A stretch of DNA of 5,412 nucleotides from Hyphomicrobiales bacterium (GTDB lineage Bacteria > Pseudomonadota > Alphaproteobacteria > Rhizobiales > Aestuariivirgaceae): NCBI GenBank assembly GCA_012032065.1, contig JAAURV010000226.1, positions 1 to 5,412 of the forward strand, given 5' to 3'. How positions within the stretch are numbered: the stretch's first letter is position 1; every line of letters starts with the position of its first letter. Shown one piece after another: positions 1 to 5,412 of the stretch. The position numbers and the translations under genes were made by a program. A model generated the notes under the pieces. That model made no database searches. It was given only the letters and a program-made list of their open reading frames with translations, and was not told the DNA's origin.

Positions 1-1274
1 GACCATCTCGTTGAAGGCCAATCCCAGGCGATGGCGCTGGCCGAGGCCGACCCAGCAGATGCGGGCGGGGAGGCCCTGGAAGGCGATGCGCTCCCTTGCC
101 ATGTCGAGCCAGTTGTGGAGATGCGGGTCGTCGGGGATCAGTTCCTTCACACGCGCATCGGTCTTGTAGATGTCCTCGGGGTTGCCGGAGAGGGCGCACA
201 AGCGGAAGGGGCCGATGCCGCGACAGAAGAGCGGGCGGATATAGGCCGGGACGAAGCCGGGGAAGGCGAAGGCGTCCTTCAGGCCCATGTCGAAGGCCAT
301 CTGGCGAATGTTGTTGCCGTAATCGAGCGTCGGCACGCCGGCTTTGTGGAGATCGAGCATGGCCTGGACATGGACGCGCATGGATTGCTTGGCGGCTTCG
401 GCCACCGACTTGGGATCACTGGCGCGCTTCTCTTCCCACTGTTCGAGCGTCCAGCCGGCGGGGAGATAGCCGTTGACTGGATCGTGTGCCGAAGTCTGGT
501 CGGTGAGCGCGTCAGGCTTGATGCCGCGCTTGACGAGGTCGGGCAAAATCTCCGCCGCGTTGCCGAGCACGCCGACGGAAATTGGTTTGTTTGAACCGCG
601 AATCATTTCAAGCGCTTCGTCGAATGTCTTGGCGCTGTGGTCGAGGTAGCGCGTCTTCAAGCGCATCTCGATCCTCGAGGGCTGGCATTCGATGGCGATC
701 ATCGAGGCGCCCGCCATGGTGGCCGCGAGCGGTTGCGCGCCGCCCATGCCGCCAAGGCCCGCCGTCAGAATCCACTTGCCCCTCAGGTGGCCGTTGTAAT
801 GCTTGCGGCCCACTTCGGCGAAGGTTTCGTAGGTGCCCTGAACGATGCCTTGCGTGCCGATGTAAATCCACGAGCCTGCCGTCATCTGGCCGTACATCAT
901 GAGGCCCTTGCGGTCGAGTTCGTGGAAATGCTCCCAGGTACCCCAATGGGGAACGAGATTGGAATTGGCGATGAGTACGCGCGGCGCATCCTTGTGGGTG
1001 CGGAAAATACCGACGGGCTTGCCCGATTGCACGAGCAACGTCTCGTCATCTTCAAGGGATATGAGCGAGGCGACGATGCGATCGTAAGCCTCCCAGTTCC
1101 GCGCGCGCGGCCAATGCCGCCATAGACCACGAGTTCCTCGGGCCGCTCGGCCACGCCGGGATCGAGATTGTTCATCAGCATACGGAGCGGCGCTTCGGTG
1201 AGCCAACTCTTGGCCTGAAGTTTCGTGCCGGTGGCGGCGCGGATCACACGCGTATTGTCGCGGCGGGAATTCAT
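1..1274 (-). CDS. hutU: Urocanate hydratase (urocanase), C-terminus beyond window, one frameshift
   Basis: Cytosolic urocanase converts urocanate to 4-imidazolone-5-propionate with tightly bound NAD+, the second step of histidine degradation. About 425 residues of a family length near 555 are visible; the rest lies off the left edge. The start at 1274 opens with MNSRRDNTRVIRA, typical of the family. The protein then shows AKSWLTEAPLRMLMNNLDP, the glycine-rich NAD-binding motif GLGGMGGAQP (730-759), DQTSAHDPVNGYLP, and the urocanase signature FQGLPARICW (55-84). The Cys of that signature, about residue 407, fits the catalytic Cys410 of Pseudomonas putida. The frame breaks near 1105: before it reads GGIGRA, and after adding one base it reads ARNWEAYDRIVASL and stays open to position 1. 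A missing base, probably a G on the coding strand within a GC-repeat, explains this. A good ribosome site, AGGAG, precedes the start. The identity is certain; whether the frameshift is real is doubtful. Confidence 0.96.
1100..1110 (-). other. Single-base loss in hutU
   Basis: The GC-alternating run on the coding strand, CCGCGCGCGCG read toward hutU's 3' end, breaks the frame between GGIGRA and ARNWEAY. One additional base restores an uninterrupted urocanase. Confidence 0.85.
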
Positions 1275-1280
1275 GGTCGT

Positions 1281-1285
1281 CTCCT
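1281..1285 (-). promoter_or_regulatory. Shine-Dalgarno of hutU, overlapping the hutC stop codon
   Basis: On the minus strand the sequence reads TAGGAGACGACCATG. The AGGAG core sits 6 nt before the hutU ATG and shares bases with the TAG stop of hutC (1284-1286). This placement supports the chosen hutU start and suggests that ribosomes finishing hutC feed hutU translation. Confidence 0.8.
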
Positions 1286-2015
1286 AGTGCGAGAGTGTGC
1301 CGTTGGCACTGGTGCGGTAGCGGCTGTAAAGAGCGGAGCGCCGGCCCGGATAGATGAGCGTCACGGACGTCACCACGCGGCCACCGCTCCAGCTTCGCCG
1401 GTGGAGCGCCAGGCAGGGCTCGCCATCTTGCATTTTGAGAAGTCTGCGCTGCTCGCGCGAAGGCTGAATGGCGGAGACGCTGTGTTCAAGTTCTTCGACA
1501 GGAACAGCGGCGAGCAGAAATGCCGTGGGCGTGATCTTGGTGAAGTTCTGCCTGAGAAAATCCGGCGCCACGGCGGGGTTCACGTACCGGTCCTCGATCT
1601 GCACCGGCACGCCGTTCTCTTCATGCACCAGCACCACATGGTCGAGTTTCGAAGGTTTGGAGAGCTCGAACTGCCTGGCAAGCGCCGGAGTCGTGGGGGT
1701 TTTTTCTTTCACAACCATCCGCGCCGCATGCTTTCCGCCGCGTGCTGCAATTTCGTCGGCGATGTTGCGAAGCTCGATGAGACTCGATTGCTGCGCCCGC
1801 GCACGAACGAAGGTGCCAACGCCAGGCACGCGGTCGAGATAGCCATCGGCGGTCAATTCGCGGAGCGCACGGTTCGCAGTCATGCGGCTCACGCCGAAGC
1901 GCTGCACCAGTTCGTTTTCCGAGGGCACGCGGCGGCCGGCTTTCCAATCGCCCGCACGGATGCGATTCATCACATGGTCCTTGAGCCGCGCATAGAGGGG
2001 CTGAGCACTGCTCAT
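1284..2015 (-). CDS. hutC: HutC, GntR-family histidine utilisation repressor
   Basis: This 243-residue cytosolic transcription factor has the HutC subfamily layout. Residues about 5-70 form a GntR winged helix-turn-helix, with PLYARLKDHVMNRI, then PSENELVQRFGVSRMTANRA and the wing GVGTFV. Residues about 90-240 form a UTRA effector domain with HEENGVPVQIEDRYVNP, ELEHSVSAIQPS, GEPCLALHRRSW and VTLIYPGRRSALYSR. In characterised members the effector is urocanate, which releases the repressor from hut promoters. The ATG at 2015 is chosen because MSSAQPLYARLK matches the family N-terminus and an AAGGGG ribosome site lies 9 nt upstream; longer upstream extensions read through hutI. The gene overlaps the hutI stop by ATGA and lies 9 nt before hutU, so it is autoregulated if, as I infer, its operator is the hutI-hutF gap. 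The frame is intact and nothing is unusual. Confidence 0.96.
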   Translation of the reverse strand: MSSAQPLYARLKDHVMNRIRAGDWKAGRRVPSENELVQRFGVSRMTANRALRELTADGYLDRVPGVGTFVRARAQQSSLIELRNIADEIAARGGKHAARMVVKEKTPTTPALARQFELSKPSKLDHVVLVHEENGVPVQIEDRYVNPAVAPDFLRQNFTKITPTAFLLAAVPVEELEHSVSAIQPSREQRRLLKMQDGEPCLALHRRSWSGGRVVTSVTLIYPGRRSALYSRYRTSANGTLSH

Positions 2016-3202
2016 GTGAGTGTGCCCCTTACAAGCTTGCCACTCTTGATCACAGCCGCCAGCGGATTGTAGCCGAGCGGGTATGCGAGTTCGGCTGGAT
2101 GCTCCACATCCCACAGCACGAGATCGGCTTTCATTCCAGGCGCGATTTGACCGCGATCCTTGAAGCCCAGCGCGCGGGCGGCGTTAGCTGTCGCTCCCAT
2201 CAAGGCCTCCATCGGCGCCAGACTGAACAGAACGCAGGCCATGTTCATCGCGGTCAGCATCGAATGCACCGGCGAGGAGCCGGGATTAAGATCGGTCGCT
2301 ACGGCGATTGGCACGCCCGCGGCACGAAGCCCGGCAACAGGCGGCGCCTGCTTCTCGCGAAGATAATAGAACGCGCCGGGCAACAGCACCGCTGTGGTTC
2401 CGGCCTTCGCCATCGCGGCGATACCGGTTTCATCGAGATACTCGATATGATCCACCGACAGCGCGCCGAACCGTGCGGCCATCGCCGCGCCGCCGAGATT
2501 GGAAAGCTGTTCGGCGTGAAGCTTCACGGGGAGGCGGAGCTTTCGTGCTGTAGTGAAGACCTGCTCCATCTCGGCAATGGAGAACGCGATGCCTTCGCAA
2601 AATCCATCGACGGCATCGGCAAGGCCTTCCGCATGAACCGCGGGCATCACATCGTTGCAGACAAGATCGACATAGCCTTGGCGATTGTCCTTGAACTCCG
2701 GCGGCAATGCGTGCGCGCCCAGATAAGAGGTGACGACATCAACGGGATACTCTCGCCCCAAGACGCGTGCCGTCCGCAGCATGCGCTTTTCGGTTTCACG
2801 GTCCAGGCCGTACCCGGACTTGATCTCGACGGTGGTGACTCCACTGTCGAGCAGCGCCTCGAGCCGCTTGCGCGATTGAGACAGAAGCTTTGCCTCGTCC
2901 GCGGCGCGGGTCGCGCGAACGGTCGACATGATGCCGCCGCCGGCCTTTGCGATCTCGGCATAGGAAACGCCGGTGAGCCGCTTCTCGAATTCCCCGGCGC
3001 GGTTTCCCGCATGGACGAGATGGGTGTGGCAATCGATGAGGCCCGGCGTCGCCAGCCTGCCGCCGCAATCGGCCGCCTCACCCGATGGCGCATCGGCACG
3101 CTGGCCCGCCCAGGCGATGCGGCCACCCTCAATCAGCACCGCGCCATCGGCGATGACGGGGCCGCCGGTCATGGGAGCGAGCGCGAGATTGGTCAGCAGC
3201 AT
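2012..3202 (-). CDS. hutI: Imidazolonepropionase
   Basis: HutI is a metal-dependent amidohydrolase that opens the ring of 4-imidazolone-5-propionate to give N-formimino-L-glutamate, the third step of histidine degradation. The frame is intact at 396 residues, close to the usual 400. Metal-site motifs are in order: DCHTH with His59 and His61, KLHAEQ with His229, VDHIEYL with His252, and ATDLNPGS with Asp304. Other family marks are EIKSGYGLD (126-134), TSYLGAHALPPEF (158-170) and the C-terminal KADLVLWD. The ATG at 3202 is chosen because MLLTNLALAP followed by a short strand and GRIAWAG is the normal N-terminus; an upstream ATG would run into hutF. No clear Shine-Dalgarno precedes it: the minus strand reads GCTCCAAAATC before the ATG. 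It is the first gene of a hutI-hutC-hutU unit, overlaps hutC by 4 nt and diverges from hutF. Confidence 0.97.
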   Translation of the reverse strand: MLLTNLALAPMTGGPVIADGAVLIEGGRIAWAGQRADAPSGEAADCGGRLATPGLIDCHTHLVHAGNRAGEFEKRLTGVSYAEIAKAGGGIMSTVRATRAADEAKLLSQSRKRLEALLDSGVTTVEIKSGYGLDRETEKRMLRTARVLGREYPVDVVTSYLGAHALPPEFKDNRQGYVDLVCNDVMPAVHAEGLADAVDGFCEGIAFSIAEMEQVFTTARKLRLPVKLHAEQLSNLGGAAMAARFGALSVDHIEYLDETGIAAMAKAGTTAVLLPGAFYYLREKQAPPVAGLRAAGVPIAVATDLNPGSSPVHSMLTAMNMACVLFSLAPMEALMGATANAARALGFKDRGQIAPGMKADLVLWDVEHPAELAYPLGYNPLAAVIKSGKLVRGTLT

Positions 3203-3213
3203 GATTTTGGAGC

Positions 3214-3241
3214 TTGTATAAGGTTGTATATACAGTATACT
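3214..3241 (+). promoter_or_regulatory. Candidate sigma70-type promoter of hutF
   Basis: A -10 match, TATACT (3236-3241), lies 16 bp after a weak -35 match, TTGTAT (3214-3219). The -10 box is good (5 of 6), while the -35 box matches only its TTG. The -10 ends just 7 nt before the hutF ATG at 3249, so transcription would begin at or next to the start codon. Both palindromes overlap this promoter. This is a prediction from pattern only. Confidence 0.4.
3225..3234. promoter_or_regulatory. Probable HutC operator, TGTATATACA
   Basis: This is a perfect 10-bp palindrome of the form TGTA-N2-TACA, the recognition pattern described for HutC in pseudomonads. It lies between divergent hut genes, in a window that also encodes HutC. 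The half-site TGTA appears again at 3215-3218. Binding itself is inferred. Confidence 0.72.
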
Positions 3242-3242
3242 G
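3233..3242. promoter_or_regulatory. Second palindrome, CAGTATACTG, overlapping the operator
   Basis: This perfect 10-bp inverted repeat shares two bases with TGTATATACA and is centred 8 bp from it. It contains the candidate -10 box of hutF. It could be a second, weaker operator half or simply a by-product of the TATACT promoter element; the sequence alone does not decide. Confidence 0.4.
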
Positions 3243-3248
3243 GACAGC

Positions 3249-4498
3249 ATGGCAGATGGCAAGCTCCACTTCGCGAAGGCGCTGACGGCCGATGGATGGC
3301 AGCGGGATGTTGCCGTGACCGTCGATGCGGGAGGGCGCATCGCAAACGTGCAAAGCGGCGAAAAGGCCGCCTCACAAAATCCGGGGGCGGCGATCCCGGC
3401 CATGCCGAATGTGCATTCGCATGCACATCAGCGGCTGATGCTGGGCCTTGCCGAAAGCGCAGGCCCCGAAACCGACACCTTCTGGACCTGGCGCGAAGTG
3501 ATGTACCGTTTCGCGCTCAAGCTTGGCCCCGGCGACTTGGAGGCTGTATCAGCACAGCTTTATGTCGAAATGTTGAAGGGCGGCTATTCCGCGGTGGGCG
3601 AGTTCCAGTATCTGCATCACGCGCCCAATGGAACGCCTTATGCAAATCCGGCCGAACTCTCGCTTCGCTGTCTTGCGGCGGCGGAGCAGGCGGGAATCGC
3701 GATCACCATCCTGCCCGCGCTTTATGCATATGGCGGATTTGGCGGTGAGCCTGCAAAGGCGGGCAGAGGCGCTTCATCAATACGCTTGATGGATTCTTGA
3801 AGATCCGCGCCAAACTTGAAGCGGCTGGCGGCCATCCGCTTCGCCGCATCGGTGTGGCGCCGCACAGCTTCCGCGCGGTGACACCTCAACTCCTGAAGGA
3901 ATTGCTGAACAGCATACCGGCGAGCGATCCGGTGCACATCCATGTGGCCGAGCAGACGCGCGAGGTGGATGAGAGTCTGGCATCGGGTGGACGGAGGCCG
4001 GTGGAAACGCTGCTCGATTTTGCGGATGGAAAGCGCGTGTTCTGCGCCATTCATGCGACCCATATGACCGAAGCGGAAACGCAAAGGCTGGCGCGATCGG
4101 GCGTAATTGCCGGACTTTGCCCGATGACGGAGGCCAATCTGGGCGACGGCATTTTTCCGGCACGGCGGTTCCTTGCCGAAGGCGGCAGCTTCGCCATTGG
4201 CACCGACAGCCAGATCAATGTGTCGGCGGCGGACGATCTTCGCCAGCTCGAATACTCGCAACGGCTCCGCGACCTTGAGCGCAATGTGCTGGCCGATGGC
4301 CCTGGCCGATCGACGGGACGGCGGTTGTTCGATGCGGCGCTGACAGGTGGCGCGCGGGCGCTGGCGCAGGCGTGCGGGTTCGACAGGTATGACGCCTTGC
4401 TCACCGCCTTTGCCCAAGCGCGCGCCGCCGTGGCCGCCGCGTGGAAACCAATCCTCGGGCCAGACATTCTCGCTACCGAACAGGAGAACCCCGTATGA
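3249..4498 (+). CDS. hutF: Formimidoylglutamate deiminase, frameshifted, C-terminus replaced
   Basis: HutF deiminates N-formimino-L-glutamate to N-formyl-L-glutamate and ammonia, the fourth step of the five-step histidine route; HutG then finishes it. It is a zinc-dependent amidohydrolase. The sequence shows MPNVHSHAHQR (His56, His58), WTWREVMYRF, YSAVGEFQYLHH, ILPALYAYGGFGG, APHSFRAV, VHIHVAEQ (3932-3955), AIHATHMTEAE, LCPMTEANLGDGIFPA and the metal-site GTDSQINVS (from 4199). The frame breaks after Gly172: one base, probably C, is missing near 3764, and adding it gives AGQRRFINTLDGFLKIRAK. Repaired length is 416 residues against a usual 450 or so. Homology ends near residue 377 at GGARALAQACG; the expected ADLVxLD segment and last strands are absent and an unrelated 39-residue tail follows. 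The start lacks a clear Shine-Dalgarno site. The identity is firm, but this copy as written would not be functional. Confidence 0.93.
3762..3769 (+). other. Single-base loss in hutF
   Basis: GGCAGAGG should read GGC-NAG-AGG, giving GQR. Without the extra base the frame runs to a stop about 30 nt later, after RLMDS. Confidence 0.87.
4379..4498 (+). CDS. Unidentified 3' gene end fused to hutF
   Basis: The last 39 codons of the hutF frame begin FDRYDALLTAFAQARAA and contain VAAAWKPILGPD; they do not resemble any HutF C-terminus. They look like a helical, alanine-rich end of another protein. Its stop TGA (4496-4498) overlaps the bcp start as ATGA, so in the source genome this was probably the gene directly upstream of bcp. 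The C-terminal helix of GlnE (glutamine synthetase adenylyltransferase) is one candidate, but only at guess level. The boundary with hutF is approximate: anywhere in about 4350-4380 is possible, because ARALAQACG could belong to either gene. Confidence 0.5.
   Translation, partial: FDRYDALLTAFAQARAAVAAAWKPILGPDILATEQENPV
4482..4486 (+). promoter_or_regulatory. Shine-Dalgarno of bcp
   Basis: AGGAG lies 8 nt before the ATG at 4495. It fixes the bcp start, which matters because the first codons of bcp are separated from the rest by a frameshift, and a later in-frame GTG at 4563 would otherwise be picked as the start. Confidence 0.8.
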
Positions 4499-4966
4499 GC
4501 AACTTCCCTACCGTCGGTGACGCCATCCCCGATATTGCCATGAAACCCCCGAAGGCGGCGCCGTGAAGCCATCCGATTTTGCCGGATCGAAGCTGGTGAT
4601 CTTCTTCTATCCCAAGGATGACACGCCCGGCTGCACCACCGAGAACAAGGATTTCTCGGCCTTGCAGGCAGACTTCGCGGCGGCGGGCACCAAGCTGCTT
4701 GGCGTCAGCAAGGACCCGGCCAAGAAGCACGCCAGGTTCATCGCCAAGCACGGCCTTACAGCGCCGCTGGCGAGTGATGCGGAAGCGGGCGGCCTCAGCG
4801 ATGCGCTCGGCGTGTGGGCCGAAAAGCAGATGTACGGCAAGACCTACATGGGCATGGTCCGCGCGACCTATCTGGTGGATGTGGACGGCACAATTGCGCG
4901 GATCTGGGACAAGGTGAAGGTTGCCGGGCACGCCGAAGAGGTGCTGCGGCCGCCAAAGCGCTCTAA
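4495..4966 (+). CDS. bcp: Bcp/PrxQ-type thioredoxin-dependent peroxiredoxin, two frameshifts
   Basis: Bcp-type peroxiredoxins reduce hydrogen peroxide and organic hydroperoxides in the cytoplasm. With two single bases restored the gene encodes about 157 residues, the normal size. The first break is at about 4543: MSNFPTVGDAIPDIAM continues as ETPEGGAVKPSDF once a base, probably G, is added. The second is at about 4947: GHAEEVL continues as AAAKAL and stops at TAA 4964-4966, a normal family ending. Between them are FFYPKDDTPGCTTEN with the peroxidatic Cys at about residue 47, GVSKDPAKKHARF, YGKTYMGMVRATYLVD and IARIWDKVKV. There is no Cys five residues after the peroxidatic one, as in E. coli Bcp, and no other Cys, so this is a 1-Cys form. 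Its start overlaps the preceding stop by ATGA. Confidence 0.93.
4540..4546 (+). other. First single-base loss in bcp
   Basis: ATGAAAC should read ATG-NAA-ACC, giving METPEGG. As written the frame ends at the TGA of 4564-4566. Confidence 0.87.
4944..4951 (+). other. Second single-base loss in bcp
   Basis: CTGCGGCC should read CTG-NCG-GCC, giving LAAAKAL followed by TAA. As written the bcp frame misses its stop and runs into the PabB/TrpE-like fragment. Confidence 0.85.
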
Positions 4967-4973
4967 CGCCCCA

Positions 4974-5174
4974 ATGGTCACCGTCGCCTCGGCCATTCGC
5001 ACCGCGCTGCTCAAGGACGGCAAAGCCTACGTGCAAGCCGGCGGCGGCATCGTCGCCGATTCCGATCCGCATGCCGAGTACGAGGAGAGCCTGGCCAAGG
5101 CCAAGGCGCTGATCGAAGTGCTGGCGCACGGCAGCCAGGATGGCGTCCAGCCCGCGCAGGGATCGGCGGCATGA
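4974..5174 (+). pseudogene. C-terminal fragment of a PabB/TrpE-type chorismate-utilising enzyme
   Basis: About 66 codons encode the very end of a chorismate-binding synthase: AIRTALLKDGKAYVQ, AGGGIVADSDP, EYEESLAKAKALIEVL, then a short non-conserved tail. This family (aminodeoxychorismate synthase or anthranilate synthase component I) is normally 450-500 residues or more, so nearly the whole enzyme is missing. Recognisable homology begins at about 4992, only 25 bp after the bcp stop, with no ribosome site before the ATG at 4974. Overlap of its stop with a class IV aminotransferase start favours PabB over TrpE. As written it also joins in frame to the shifted end of bcp, which I take to be accidental. 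Alone it cannot be active. It is probably an assembly join, less likely a deletion remnant. Confidence 0.8.
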
Positions 5175-5412
5175 TCTGGCTCAACGGCCGGCTGGTCGCG
5201 CGCGAGCAGGCCCACATCGATCCCGCCGATCGCGGCCTGCTGCTTGGGGATGGCTGTTCGAAACCTTGCGGGCCTATCGCGGACACGTCTTCAAGTTCGA
5301 GGAGCACCTGCAGCGCATGGCGGACGGCGCGGCGGAGCTCGGTATTCCCTTGCCGCTGGACCCGCCCAGCATCGCCGACGCGGTGCGCGAAACGCTCGAC
5401 GCCAACCAGGTG
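5171..5412 (+). CDS. pabC: Class IV aminotransferase, probable 4-amino-4-deoxychorismate lyase, N-terminal part, frameshifted
   Basis: This is a PLP-dependent fold-type IV enzyme. PabC members release pyruvate from aminodeoxychorismate to give p-aminobenzoate for folate. The N-terminus MIWLNGRLVAREQAHID, then PADRGLLLGDG, LFETLRAYRGHVFKFEEHL and QRMADGAAELGIPLPL, is typical of the family. The frame breaks between 5254 and 5255: adding one base, probably C, turns GDG into GDGLFETLRAY, and the frame is then open to the right edge. About 81 residues of roughly 280 are present; the PLP-binding lysine lies beyond the window. The start ATG at 5171 overlaps the stop of the PabB/TrpE-like fragment as ATGA. 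D-amino-acid or branched-chain aminotransferases share this N-terminus, so the PabC call rests mainly on the neighbour. Confidence 0.82.
   Translation, partial: MIWLNGRLVAREQAHIDPADRGLLLGDGCSKPCGPIADTSSSSRSTCSAWRTARRSSVFPCRWTRPASPTRCAKRSTPTR
5252..5259 (+). other. Single-base loss in pabC
   Basis: GGCTGTTC should read GGC-NTG-TTC, giving GLFETLRAY, a conserved class IV aminotransferase segment. Confidence 0.85.

Larger units (their letters stand above)
3203..3248. promoter_or_regulatory. Divergent hutI/hutF promoter-operator region
   Basis: This 46-bp gap is the only sequence between the start codons of hutI (minus) and hutF (plus). It is strikingly AT-rich against its GC-rich surroundings. 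It holds TTGTATA twice, at 3214-3220 and 3224-3230, exactly 10 bp apart, and two overlapping 10-bp palindromes. Its size leaves little room for untranslated leaders. A repressor bound here would be expected to control both directions. Confidence 0.8.

Noticed and set aside
31..594. A plus-strand open frame opposite hutU
   Set aside because: The minus strand here reads uninterrupted, highly conserved urocanase; the plus frame is its shadow.
1100..1110. Programmed -1 ribosomal frameshifting in hutU at the GC-alternating run
   Set aside because: No X-XXY-YYZ slippery heptamer is present, and urocanases are not known to use recoding. Four other frameshifts of the same type in the window make sequence error far more likely.
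1287..2072. A 261-codon plus-strand open frame opposite hutC
   Set aside because: It mirrors hutC, which has complete GntR and UTRA domains and a ribosome site; the antisense product has no recognisable motifs.
2099..3748. A 549-codon plus-strand open frame opposite hutI and running into hutF
   Set aside because: It is antisense to intact hutI and out of frame with hutF. Its composition is Arg/Gly/His-rich and it has no recognisable domain. Long antisense frames are common in GC-rich genes.
3722..4417. Minus-strand open frames opposite hutF
   Set aside because: They are antisense to conserved HutF catalytic motifs and have no family resemblance.
4473..5129. A 218-codon minus-strand open frame opposite bcp and the PabB/TrpE-like fragment
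   Set aside because: It spans the suspected join and is antisense to conserved peroxiredoxin sequence; no domain is recognisable.
4563..5174. An open frame that would encode a Bcp-PabB/TrpE fusion protein from a GTG start
   Set aside because: Bcp homology starts upstream in another frame and its proper stop TAA lies at 4964-4966 in a third register. The fusion exists only because two bases are missing.
1..5412. CRISPR arrays, tRNA/rRNA genes, insertion sequences, defence or phage genes
   Set aside because: I saw no repeated spacer-like units, no tRNA-like folds, no transposase-like proteins and no terminal inverted repeats. The only gap over 40 bp is the hutI-hutF promoter region.

Overview
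This window carries a histidine-utilisation (hut) cluster, followed on the right by fragments of unrelated housekeeping genes. The high G+C content, dense packing with ATGA start/stop overlaps, and the HutF-type (deiminase) route of histidine breakdown suggest a proteobacterium, most likely an alphaproteobacterium. That placement is inference; there is no rRNA or other marker gene here.

Positions 1-3202 (minus strand) hold hutI, hutC and hutU, transcribed right to left. hutI encodes imidazolonepropionase, hutC a GntR/UTRA repressor, and hutU urocanase, which runs off the left edge. hutI and hutC overlap by ATGA. The hutC stop codon lies inside the Shine-Dalgarno sequence of hutU, so the three genes look translationally coupled. 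Divergently, from 3249 (plus strand), lies hutF, formimidoylglutamate deiminase. Only 46 bp separate the two start codons. This gap holds two overlapping 10-bp palindromes, one with the TGTA-N2-TACA form of a HutC operator. Together the genes convert urocanate to N-formylglutamate under HutC control. hutH and hutG are not visible and may lie off the left edge or elsewhere.

Positions about 4379-5412 are different in kind. HutF homology stops at about residue 377 and is replaced by a 39-residue tail I could not identify, which overlaps the start of a bcp-type peroxiredoxin gene by ATGA. Immediately after bcp comes only the C-terminal end of a PabB/TrpE-type chorismate-utilising enzyme. It overlaps by ATGA the start of a class IV aminotransferase (probably pabC), which runs off the right edge. 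The order looks like pieces of three loci joined together.

Five single-base losses break otherwise well-conserved reading frames: one each in hutU, hutF and pabC, and two in bcp. Each can be repaired by adding one base, and in each case the simplest repair lengthens a single G or C to a pair. Three of the five lie in the last 0.9 kb. I read this as an error-rich or chimeric assembly from a genome or metagenome rather than as real gene decay. I see no sign of a new biological system. The points most worth checking are the two joins, the frameshift pattern and the hutI-hutF operator/promoter region.
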